This document shows positions 47,926 through 58,053 of a stretch of DNA of 64,000 nt, piece by piece. Source of the DNA: Arachis hypogaea (taxonomy: Eukaryota > Streptophyta > Magnoliopsida > Fabales > Fabaceae); contig NC_092043.1 in NCBI RefSeq assembly GCF_003086295.3, positions 47,148,598-47,212,597 on the forward strand. Reading direction: 5' to 3'. Made by a program: the position numbers and the translations under genes. Within the stretch, counting starts at the first letter, position 1; the number at the start of each line of letters is the position of its first letter. Under the pieces are notes generated by a model. That model made no database searches and was not told where the DNA came from. It worked only from the letters and a program-made list of their open reading frames with translations.

Positions 47926-49504
47926 GGATTAAATTGTAACTTCTCTGATGGGAAAATAACTGCGATTGGCGCGCGCTGTGTACTAAAAACGTTCTTGAGA
48001 TTTCAATTGTACTAATTACGTCCCTGAAATTGACAAAAGTGCACTATGTTAATCCCTGATTCATTAACGATGTGATGATATGGTTTGATAACGTGGGCTG
48101 TTAGTGACACGTGTCACTTCATGGTTTTACCACGTGTAATGGTATGATTATGTGGTGACCAGTGACATGTGGCATGCTGATGTGGATGGTTGTGTCACGT
48201 GTCACAATGTTATTTAGCCACGTGTCCGTTTGTGTTATATGTCGCAACAATATTCGTCCACGTGTTGTCCATTGTGTCATCATTGTAGATGCACTAAATT
48301 AGTCCCTTACTTTACATCAAGTGACTCATTTTAGTCTTTGCAATTGAATGTCGTACACCAAACTAGTCCATTCACCAGTTATTTCTCCTTTTTTTCTATA
48401 AATTCAAAATTTTCAATATCTTTAAATGCATTAATTTCAATTCTATTTTTTCACATTTTAATATGATTTTATTTAAATACAAGTGCTTTTATAAAATATT
48501 TTTCTCTTGTGGATACTCCTAACGGCCGTCTTGAAGTTGACGTGAAGGCATTTCAAGCACTTTCACTATCATCTCCGACCTCTTTCAATGCTTTTATAAA
48601 ATATTTTTTCTCTTGTAGATACTCCTAACTGTCATCTTGAAGTTGACGTGAAGGCATTTCTAGCGCTTTCACTACCATCTCCGACCTCTTTTGTCTAGAC
48701 TGAAAAGGTCGGAGATGGTAGTGAAGGTGTTTGAAGTGTCTTTAGTCTAGTCCATTTACACACAACAAAAACGTGTATTTCATAAGAACAAAAAAATTAT
48801 GTTAATTATTGATTTCTTGTTTAAAAACACATTTTTTTAATAAAAAATGTGTCTAATCAATCATATATTTTTTTTTATAATAACATACTTATATATTACA
48901 AAATTTATCAATGTTAAATTATTATAAAAAAATTATATAATTAAAACTAAAATCGTAAAATTTTTTAGAAAGCTCTCGTATTCAAACAATATAGGACAAA
49001 ATAAAATTAAAATTAGTGCATTCAAGACATTGAAAATTTTAAATTAAAAAAATGAGAAAAAACTAGTGAAGGGACTAGTTTAGTGTACGTTATTCAATTT
49101 AAGGAACTAAAATGAGTCACTTAATGTAAAGTGAAAGATTAATTTTGTGTATTTACAATGATGACACAATAGACGACACGTGGACGAACACTGTTGCGAC
49201 ACATGGCACAAACGAACACGTGACCAAATAGCACTGTGATACGTGGCACAACCATCCACATCAGCATGTCACGTGTCACTAATCATCATATCATCATCCC
49301 ATTACACGTGGCCAATCCATAGAGTGACATGTATCACTAACAACCCACATCATCAAGCCATGTCATCACGTTGTTAACGGAAAATAAATAAGGTCTAACA
49401 TGGTACTTTTTTCAATCTCAGGAACATAATTAGTGCAATTAGAATCTCAAAGACGATTTTCGTGCACGACACCAATCTCAAAGACCATTATGAGGTTTAA
49501 CTCC
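47926..49504. mobile_element. Long-TIR Mutator-like element with ACGTG-rich arms
   Basis: About 1.58 kb with inverted arms of about 500 bp (47926-48430, 49018-49504). Shared phrases include GCTGATGTGGATGGTTGTG, TTGTGTCATCATTGTA and AAGTGACTCATTTTAGT. The core has a 105-bp tandem pair (48485-48589, 48590-48694) and then an inverted partial copy (about 48698-48740). No transposase was seen. The outer ends begin near GGATTAAA/GGAGTTAAA. The 9-bp target duplication was not resolved, so the superfamily assignment is tentative. Confidence 0.8.
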
Positions 49505-50949
49505 AATATTGTATCATGTTTATCATTTCATAGGAGAAAAAAATAATACAAATCGTTTTTATATCATTTAAAAAAGAAAAAGTATAAGTAAATAATACAT
49601 ATTGTAAATAATGTGAACAACGGTTAAAAAAAATAAAATTAAAATTAAAATTAAAATTTTTAATTAATTAAATAATTATTAATAAATTTTAAAATTTTAA
49701 AAATTAAGATTAACACATAAATATATTCACACTACATACGATCACTCATAATCTTTTATAATTTTATTTCCAATGTGCGACATAACTCACATAGTCCCTC
49801 TCCGTTAAAATATTTAAATAAAATGATAAACATTAAAGATATTTTTTATTTATTTTTATCTCACATATTCAGATAGGAAAGAAGAAGTTACACCAACTAC
49901 CAATATGCTAAGATTGAGAATGGATCATTATAAATTAATATCTTTCCTATTTAATTGAAAGCACGTAGTCAACCAAGATTCAGATTGGATTTTATCATTA
50001 ACATTTACTCCTTTTATTTTAGGCTTTTTTTATTTAAATAAAATAAATTACTTATTTATTCAAATAAATTGTAATACACATTTTATTATTTTAAACATTT
50101 AGTTATATTTTTGTTGACGAAAGAAAAAACAAAAACAAAAATTACGTCGTTTACATTAGTACTGACAGTAAAAATAGTATTAAATTTTTTTTGTATTTCT
50201 AATGGAACAATTTTTTCTCTTTTATTTTCTCAATCAAATAAAAAACAAGATGAGAAAAAAAATTACGTGCAAACTGAAAGTGAGAGGTGACAATAATTTT
50301 TTCTCTCATCTCTTTTTTGTATTTTCGTTGGCAGTGATTGAAAAATGTGGGAGACTCCATTTTCGTTAGTAGTTACCACAAAGATACAACAACAAAAAAT
50401 TCACTGTTATTTTCGCTGTCAACACCACCGTAAATATTGTAGTTTTTGTCTTGACTTTTTTTTGTTAAATACAAACTAAATGTTTAAAATAGCAAAATTG
50501 TGTATTAGGATTTAAATTGGTTAATAAATGTTTTATTTTATTTTATTTAAATACAATATCCTTTTTATTTTAACACATTTGTCACTTTTCAGTTTTTGAA
50601 TTTTAATTTTTATATTAAAATCTAAATATATTTGAATATAATTTATATTTAAGGTACATCAAATTTTTAATGTACTAAAATTTTAAAACTATATGGATAC
50701 GTTGACACAATAGAATAATGTATTGTTTATTTAAAGCATGCAATCTAAAGATATTAATGTCTTCCTTCTTTACTTACAATCATCGGTGATAGGTCAAACT
50801 AAATAAAAGCACCAAATAATCCATTCAAATTAGATTAAATCAATTCAACGGTAAATAATCGTATTCTCGGTTTCCAAATAATTGTCAATTTTTAAAAATT
50901 TATCTATTAAAAGATAGAAAGTATTACAAGTTATCAAATGTAACACATA
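49505..50949. other. Intergenic, no gene seen
   Basis: AT-rich with no coding features. Confidence 0.55.
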
Positions 50950-50957
50950 ATCTACAA

Positions 50958-51551
50958 TAGAGGTGTCAAAAATCTCTGGGAGGCGGGGATTTTTGCGAAA
51001 ATCGTTTCGAATAGGATTCTAATGGTGGAGAATTTTTTCTGTAGAGATGGGGATAGGAAGCGACATTTCCCTGAGACAGGCGCGAAGACCCGAGCGGAAA
51101 TCTCCATCTCATTTTCAATAATTTTCTAAATTTTTGAACTTACTTAATAACCCTTACTTTATTTATAATATATGATTTTTTTTAGTAATTTCACTCATTG
51201 AAAAACTCTAACCATATTGTTCAAGATTTTATTTTATGGACTATGATTTGCTATGTTATATTTCTAGACTTATAAATTTCGATAAAATATGTTTGTGTGT
51301 TTGTAATAATATTTTGTAGTTTATTTTTTTATTTTTTTGATATTTTTTATTATAATTTCCATATAAATGTTAAATATAGGGAGATGAGGAATGAGATCTC
51401 GTAAAAAACGTGAAAAACGCAAAAAACGAAGATGTGAATAATTATTCTTCCATGAAAAAAAAACGAGACAGAAATGGGAATTAGTTCCAGGGCGGAGACA
51501 AGAAACAGGGAGACATCTTTCGCTCCCGTCTCCATCCCATTGACATCCCTA
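50958..51551. mobile_element. Non-autonomous hAT-type element (MITE 3)
   Basis: A 594-bp element. The left end TAGAGGTGTCAAAAATC and the right end (complement of TAGGGATGTCAATGGGA) are diverged hAT-MITE termini. Flanking 8-mers ATCTACAA (50950-50957) and ATTTACAG (51552-51559) match at 6 of 8. Subterminal GGCGGGGAT and GGCGGAGACA stretches stand out from the AT-rich surroundings. Confidence 0.75.
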
Positions 51552-51559
51552 ATTTACAG

Positions 51560-52030
51560 AAGTATTATAATTTTATTTTCTTTGTTAATGTGTATGTGGC
51601 CGCTTTTTATTCTACAAATTTACTTGAAAAACTAAAAAATATAAAAAAAAGGTCAAGTGACTAGTATTTCTTTTTCTTATATTTGAATTAATACTAGTTA
51701 ATTTTTTTTCACTTTAAATGTTGGTTCTAGCAATTCCAAAACCATATACATCCGTTAACAAAACAAAACAAACAACAAACTTACCTTATTCTTTCTCTTC
51801 CCCTGTTCTTCCAATATCCCTCTCATCTGATCATTTAATTAAAAATTTTTTAATTAAAATATAATATACTTATTATATTAAATCTCTCTAAATTTCTTAT
51901 CATTACACGCATTTAATATGCATTAATACCTTTAAAACTTGATTTGACCATCAACTTACCAATTTAATGTTATCCATATTATTCGTCTCTAGTTATTATA
52001 ATCTCTTTTGACCATCAACTTATTACCAAC
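51560..52030. other. Upstream region of GT14 gene 2
   Basis: No gene. The phrase TTTGACCATCAACTTA occurs twice (about 51943 and 52007), a local duplication near the promoter. Confidence 0.6.
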
Positions 52031-52040
52031 CATATATATT
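52031..52040 (+). promoter_or_regulatory. Probable TATA box of GT14 gene 2
   Basis: CATATATATT, 49 bp before the ATG, lies within a block conserved upstream of GT14 gene 3 (TTTGACCATC…CATATATATTCCATTT). Confidence 0.55.
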
Positions 52041-52088
52041 CCATTTCATCGCTCTGCGCTCCCATAGACTCAACCCTCCCAATTTCAA

Positions 52089-53237
52089 ATGTCTCCTTCA
52101 ATTAACAAGTGCAAAAGCAGTTCACCATTATTAAGATTTAAAATCCAGAAATTGCTATTATCAAACCCACTTAGATTTCTTCTATGTGCGGTTCTTCTGT
52201 GTTTACCTTTAGTCATTGTATTCACCGCCACCACCTCCACCAAAAATGTTACCAATCGTTTCATTCATAACTTACCCAACAACAACACACTTCAATTAAC
52301 GGAGTACAAGGAAGATGAAATAGAAAAAGAGTTGCTTCGAGTGGCTTCAAATACCAACCCAAACCCCTCATCCACTAACCCTAAGAAACTAGCGTTTATG
52401 TTCCTCACAACATCGACTCTCCCATTCGCCCCTTTATGGGAATCGTTCTTTAAGCAAGCCCCAAAAACACACTTCACCATCTACGTCCACGTGGATGAGA
52501 CTAGCTCCATTTGGAAGCCACACCCCTTCAGTGTCTTCCATAACCGCATCATTCCCTCCAAGCCCACTGCTAGAAACTCTCCCACACTTGCTGCAGCAGC
52601 GCGCAGGTTACTCGCATGCGCTCTTGTGGACGATCCAGACAACTATATCTTCATACTTCTCTCTGCTTCGTGCATTCCACTACACTCTTTTCGCTTCACG
52701 TACCACACGCTTGCAAACTCAAACAAAAGCTTTATCGAGATGACTCCACAGGATTTAGGGTCGTTTTATCGATGGGTTGTGCGTGGGGCACACGTGATGC
52801 TCCCGGAGGTAAGGTACGAGGAGTTTCGAACTGGGTCTCAATTTTGGTCGTTGACACGTAAGCATGCAATGTTGATTGTGTCGGACACAAGGGTTTGGTC
52901 AAAATTCAAATTGCCGTGCTTGTTTTACTTTTTGGAGATTTGTTATCCGGAGGAGAGTTACTTTCCTACCCTTATGAATATGTTGGACACCAAAGGGTGC
53001 GTGCATGCCACGCTCACCTACGTGGATTGGACTGGAAGCGATGGCGGGCACCCTCGAATGTTTGAGAAGGACGAAATCGGGCCTCAGTTGATTTCGGCAT
53101 TGAGGACGGCTAGGCCCAAATATGGTGAGGACGATGATGGCAAACGACATGATCCGTTTTTGTTTGCCAGAAAGTTTTCTTCGGACTCATTACAAGCTTT
53201 GATGGCCATAGCAGATCACGTAATCTTTAAGGATTAG
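52089..53237 (+). CDS. GT14 (Core-2/I-branching, BC10-like) glycosyltransferase 2
   Basis: An intact single-exon paralogue of 382 residues. It has a basic Ser/Lys-rich cytosolic tail (residues 1-28), a membrane anchor (29-47) and a short stem without the Thr- and Pro-rich runs of gene 1. The catalytic domain starts at KKLAFMFLTTSTLPFAPLW (residue 99 on). Family blocks are all present: IYVHVD, LAAAARRLL, SCIPLHSF, GSQFWSLTRKHA, CYPEESYFPT, YVDWTGSDGGHPR and DPFLFARKF. One local oddity is the longer insertion LFYFLEI before CYPEE, where gene 1 has VRWDT. A Golgi type II topology is predicted. It is probably the parent or sister of gene 3, whose leader and promoter it shares. Confidence 0.92.
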   Translation: MSPSINKCKSSSPLLRFKIQKLLLSNPLRFLLCAVLLCLPLVIVFTATTSTKNVTNRFIHNLPNNNTLQLTEYKEDEIEKELLRVASNTNPNPSSTNPKKLAFMFLTTSTLPFAPLWESFFKQAPKTHFTIYVHVDETSSIWKPHPFSVFHNRIIPSKPTARNSPTLAAAARRLLACALVDDPDNYIFILLSASCIPLHSFRFTYHTLANSNKSFIEMTPQDLGSFYRWVVRGAHVMLPEVRYEEFRTGSQFWSLTRKHAMLIVSDTRVWSKFKLPCLFYFLEICYPEESYFPTLMNMLDTKGCVHATLTYVDWTGSDGGHPRMFEKDEIGPQLISALRTARPKYGEDDDGKRHDPFLFARKFSSDSLQALMAIADHVIFKD

Positions 53238-53892
53238 TTAAGAACTTAAGGTTGCAAAGGGTGATTATGGCTTGGATACTAGTGGCAAAGTTATTTGTCT
53301 TCTAAGATGTCGCACCAATTTTAGCGATAGTTGAGTTGTGATTAAAGAACTTTGTAGTGTCGTTGTGAGTGGATTTGTATGTATGACCAAAAAAAAAGTA
53401 TACAATGGGTAAAATGCATTTCTTTTTCTTTTTACCTCATAATATTTATAAAAGTTTACAATGTGATCCTATATGCAATCACTACAAGACACACGGCGAA
53501 TAGTGACCATTTTTATATTCAAATATTTTTTTTATTTTTAATTATTAAATAATATATATAAAGGTATAAAAAAATATTTTTTATTTTTTATTTTTAACTA
53601 TTATGATTATTAAAAGTATAAACAAATTAGAATTTTTATATTCACAGACATTAAAATATTTATAATTATAAATATCTAATAAACATAATTATAAACCAAG
53701 TTTTTATCCAAAACATAATTATAAATATTGTTTTTAAAGCAAAATAAACATAATTATAAATATTGTCTCTAAAACAAAATAAAAATAATCCAAAATATTC
53801 AATTTTCATCTTCATTCTCTTGTAAGTTGGGTTGGGAGAAGTTAGATTTTGGTAAAAAAAAAATTATAAAAATACCCCCTTGCTAAAAAATA

Positions 53893-54056
53893 CTAAGCCC
53901 GGCGGGGAAGCCTGCCCAGTCCCGCCAAAGCCCACGGTTTAAGCGGTGCAGGTCAAGTGGGCTTTTACTATTTGGCGGTCCTAATTTTTCAACTCATCCC
54001 GTCTTTTTTGGCGGGTTACGCGAGTCAGTCCGACGGGTTTAGACCCATTTGCCACC
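53893..54056. mobile_element. hAT MITE fragment nested in the CACTA-like element
   Basis: A GC-rich block with GCCCGGCGGGG, GGCGGGTTACGCG and GACCCATTTGCCACCCC, the last being a typical hAT-MITE right end. The matching left end and target duplication were not found. Confidence 0.45.
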
Positions 54057-54444
54057 CCGTGCGGGTATGTGATTTTGCAGCAATTTACAAAAACTGCTGG
54101 TATAACTATTGCAAATCAAATAATTAAATTTGCATCAATTGCAAAACTACCGCTATTTTGACAAGTGGATTTTCAAAAAAAATGCGGCAGCCACAAATTT
54201 ATGTGGGATTTTTGTTTAAAAAAATGCGACGATTTTGAACCGCCACAATTTTTTATCCAAATTTCAAAAAAAAAAAACTGACTATTATAAGTGGCATTAT
54301 TTGACAAGAGTGTAGATTTCAATTGTAAAAATTTTTTAAGAGCCATTTTTTTAAATAAAAAATACTTAATTAATTAAATGTAGAACTACAGCTTCCAACA
54401 TACAAAGCAAATATAAATAGCTTGCCAGCATAACCTTCCCTTAT

Positions 54445-54965
54445 AATAAAAAATAAGATTATAGTCATCTAAAAACTGTGGTCATAAATTCCTTTAGGCC
54501 ATCCAAAAACTGAATTCCTTTTAGATCATTTTTTTTCAAAAAACTATGACCATAGATCTTTTTTAGGTCATCTCTACAACCGTGACCATAGATACTTTTA
54601 AGTTATTTTTTAAAACTGTGATCATAGACCCTTTTACGTTACTCTTCAAAACCGTAAACATAAACCCTCTTTAAGTTACTTATCAAAATTGTAGCCATAA
54701 ACTCTTTTAGGTTACTCTTTAAAATTGTAATTATAGACCCTTTTAGGTAATTCTTTTAAAAAAAATCATGATTATAGACTATTTTAGGTCGTTCCTCAAA
54801 ATTGTAACCATAAGACTCTTTTAAATTCTCTCTCCAAAACTAGAATTATAGATTTTTTTAGACCATATTTAAAAAAAAATCATAATTATAAGTATTTTAT
54901 AGTCATTTTTATTTAAAAAACTGTGACCAAATTTTTTTTTTACAATAAAAACTGTAACCATAACC
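54445..54965. repeat. Subterminal degenerate tandem repeats (about 45 bp)
   Basis: Roughly eleven diverged units built on AAAACTGTGACCATAGACCC + TTTTAGGTTACTCTTC. CACTA elements typically carry such subterminal repeats, which act as transposase binding sites in well-studied members. Confidence 0.75.
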
Positions 54966-55044
54966 AAAAACATGTGACTATAGATAAAAGATGTTGTAGT
55001 AAGGCTATTTGACATATTACAAGGTTTGCCGAAAAAAATGGCAA

Positions 55045-55140
55045 ATGGTCAAAATAAAAATTAAATAGAGGTCAAAGATTATGTATACTTACGACCTGAT
55101 ATTAATAATATCAAAGGGAAAAGATTGACTTATATTAATT
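55045..55140 (+). repeat. Direct repeat matching the GT14 gene 3 upstream region, copy A
   Basis: Shares ATGGTC.AAATAAAAAT, AGGTCAAAGAT, AATAATATCAA.GGGAAAA and TTGACTTATATTAATT with 57818-57897. Confidence 0.75.
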
Positions 55141-55372
55141 GCTCGTTTGGATATGACATTATTATTGGGTTGCACCGGCTAAAATTTTGAATGTTAGAAA
55201 GAGTAAAAAACTATAAATTGATCATCTACTCTATTTGAAAGATATGACAGACTATTTAAAATTTATAATGTTAAATAGTCAAAAGATAATTATAATATAA
55301 AAATATTATGTAAATTTTTTTTTTTTATAAATAAATGACATCTATTTTTTTATTATTCACTTTTTTTATTAT

Positions 55373-56080
55373 TAGAATGGGCAAAATGAATCAAATTTAT
55401 TGGGCTGATCTGTCAAACTCACAAAAAAAATGGGCCAGACTAAGATTTAGAATCTGCCAAATTAAAAAAATCTGTCAAATTCGTATCGCTAAATTTACGA
55501 ATTTTGGCGGGGCAGAACGGGCCGGTCCGGCAGGCCTAAGATTTTTATTTTTCTTTTTTTATTAAATAAAAGATTGATTACTACTACATAATTAATAATT
55601 ATATAAATTTCAAACACTTTTTTTCAATTTTTGTTTTTATTCTTCTTTTAGTTATTAACTTTATTTATTTTATTTTACAATTTCGTATATATACTCAAAT
55701 TATGTGACTTATTTTTTAAAATGAAGATGATTTTATTGGCAAATATTATTTTGAACAATTTATTAAAGTTAAAAATTAAAAGAAAGATAGTGAAAAAATT
55801 ATATTATAATTTGACTATTTTTTATTTGTATTTAATTTTTTAATTATTATTATTTAGTTAATTTTAATAATTTTTTTTTTAAAAAAGAAAAGAGTCAAGC
55901 GAGCTAGCCCGCCGGCCTGCTAATCCACCATAAAGCAAGGTGATCAAGCATTTTGAACCCACCTTAGTTAAAGAGCGAGCGCGCACGCGCGGGGGGAGGG
56001 AGGAGGGGGGCGGCCTGCCCCGTTTATGGTCCGGGCCTAGGCGCGAGTTGGGACGGGCCGACCCGCTTTGTCACCCCCTA
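55373..56080. mobile_element. Non-autonomous hAT-type element (MITE 4)
   Basis: A 708-bp element. The left end TAGAATGGGCAAAATG and the right end (complement of TAGGGGGTGACAAAGCGG) are diverged inverted repeats. Flanking TTTATTAT (55365-55372) and CTTATTAT (56081-56088) match at 7 of 8. GC-rich subterminal blocks, GGGCCGGTCCGG and GCCCGCCGGCCTGC, face each other. Confidence 0.8.
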
Positions 56081-57477
56081 CTTATTATCCACCTTATTTC
56101 TGCGTATTTAGAGTCATTATGTTTTTTCCAAAATTAATTTCAGTTTCTCCCAAATCAAATTTCTAACATTCCGCAATCACATTATTAGTTATTACTCATC
56201 AAAATATAATTTCTCTATAAAAATTATGGAGGTTAAATTAAAAAGTATTTAACAACTTTTATTATACAACTCATATTTTACACATAGACTATTAGAAAAT
56301 AAATAATAAAAATAAAATATAAACAAAAATTAAAAAATAATTTTTTTAAAATAATTATTAACTCGTCATATTAAAATCAATAAAAAGTATACATATGAAT
56401 ATTAAATAAAAGTATTAAAATAATTAAAACATGGCCTATTAATGTACATATGAGATAATTTAAAAAATACAATAAGATACATAATTTAAAATTTGGTAAT
56501 ATTAATTATAAAAATTTAACAATGATAAACATCATATATATAAAATTATGATATTATGAGTATAAAATTATGGATGTTATTAATATGAAATTATAGATGT
56601 TATGTCTATAAATTTATGAATGTGATGAATAAATTTATCAATTAAATAAATTAATTTAAGAATTTGATGTTTTTTTAAATTTAATTATAATAAAATTTAA
56701 AAATATATCCGTTAACTTGATAGTTACTTATGCAATAACTAAAAAATGATATGTGTATGGATATAGTATTAAATAAACATGAATTTAATTTTTAGATGTT
56801 AGTTGTATGTAATTATGTATGTTATGTATATGAACTTATGAATGTTATATTGTTATGTGTATGAACTTAGTACATTATAATTATAAATGCGCATAAAAAC
56901 ACACATACAAAAATTAAATCAGTTTATTACCATACATCGTCAAAACTAGTGTGCTTCTCCATATTCTCAAAAATTGATTGATTGGCAACAATCTCATCGG
57001 GTGAGTCCATCTGTTCAAATTATTTTTTAACTCCTTCTGATATAAGTATCGTGTTAAGGTCGAATTCAAATGTCATATTATTTGCAATGATAAACCCGAC
57101 TTTTTATAAATTTTCTTGGCCTATTCCAATTGTGCTTGTAAGTGAATTAGAGTTGTGATTTTTGGCCTCTAAGGTAGTGTTTTTTAGCAGAGACTGGAAC
57201 TGAGATTAGGAGATAGAGACTCAGTATTATGTTTGTTGAGCTAGAGACTGGTACTTAAATTTCTGTCTTCATCTTCAAAATTTCAGTATTTCAGTACCTC
57301 CAAAAAGTAGGAACACTTAACATTAAAAATTTTGAGGACGAGAACTAAAACTTTAATAATATTTTGTACCTAAAATACCCCTAATCAAAACTTAAAAATT
57401 CAACTCTACCCATTTGGCTTAAAGAAAATAATAAGAATCAAGTGCAGTTAACTCAATTAATATATATTGTTCATTTT

Positions 57478-57497
57478 TCTTCTTCTTCTTCTTCTTC

Positions 57498-57538
<41 letters not shown>
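57478..57538. repeat. Compound (TTC)n(TTA)n microsatellite
   Basis: About seven TTC units followed by about thirteen TTA units. Confidence 0.93.
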
Positions 57539-57817
57539 TAATGTATTCTTAAATATAAAAATTAAATTATAAAAATATATATTAAATATTGATTATAAGA
57601 ATGTCTAATAGCAAGAGATAAGATATTATAATTAATATTATTAATAAGTGAAGTTAATAAGAATATGATAAGTAAAATAATAAAAGAGTAAAATAAAAAA
57701 TAAAACTGTTATTAAATAATATAAATAAAATAAGTTATAAAAAATTTTGACCGAAAATTTGTTGTTACTAAACTTTTCTCTATAATACTATAGGAAAATA
57801 TCCAAATGTAATAAAAT

Positions 57818-57897
57818 GGTCGAAATAAAAATAAAGGTCAAAGATGTATTCTCACGACATCAATAATATCAATGGGAAAATTTGACTTATATTAATT
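57818..57897 (+). repeat. Direct repeat upstream of GT14 gene 3, copy B
   Basis: The partner of 55045-55140, ending 156 bp before the GT14 gene 3 start codon. Confidence 0.75.
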
Positions 57898-57994
57898 AAG
57901 TAGCTTTGCATTTATGTGTGTGTGTGTTTTTTTTTTAAATAGCTTTACATTTACACTTATGAAGCTTAATTTGACCATCTACACTTTCCAACCA

Positions 57995-58004
57995 CATATA
58001 TATT
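57995..58004 (+). promoter_or_regulatory. Probable TATA box of GT14 gene 3
   Basis: CATATATATT, 50 bp before the ATG, in the block shared with gene 2. Confidence 0.5.
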
Positions 58005-58053
58005 CCATTTTATCCCTCTCTCGGTGTCATGGGCTTAATACTCCCAACTTCAA

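Larger units (their letters stand above)
53480..55001. mobile_element. Probable CACTA-type element, non-autonomous
   Basis: The left end CACTACAAGACACACGGCGA is a standard plant CACTA terminus. The right end TTGTAGTA (54994-55001) is its one-base-degraded complement. The right subterminal part holds a run of diverged repeats of about 45 bp. The expected 3-bp target duplication is not visible (AAT against AGG), so pairing of these two ends is inferred. It contains a hAT-like fragment at about 53893-54056. Confidence 0.6.
56089..57965. other. Intergenic between hAT MITE 4 and GT14 gene 3
   Basis: AT-rich. A MITE-like block at about 57170-57400 has CAGAGACTGGAACTGAGAT and mirrored TTTCAGTATTTCAGTACC. 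A compound microsatellite lies at 57478-57538. No gene was seen. Confidence 0.5.

Noticed and set aside
48488..48745. Possible hidden gene in the core of the long-TIR element
   Set aside because: No open frame of useful length; the structure is fully explained by tandem and inverted repeats.
54445..54965. Regularly spaced repeats resembling a CRISPR array
   Set aside because: The repeats are degenerate, AT-rich and contiguous without unique spacers, in a plant genome at the end of a CACTA-like element.
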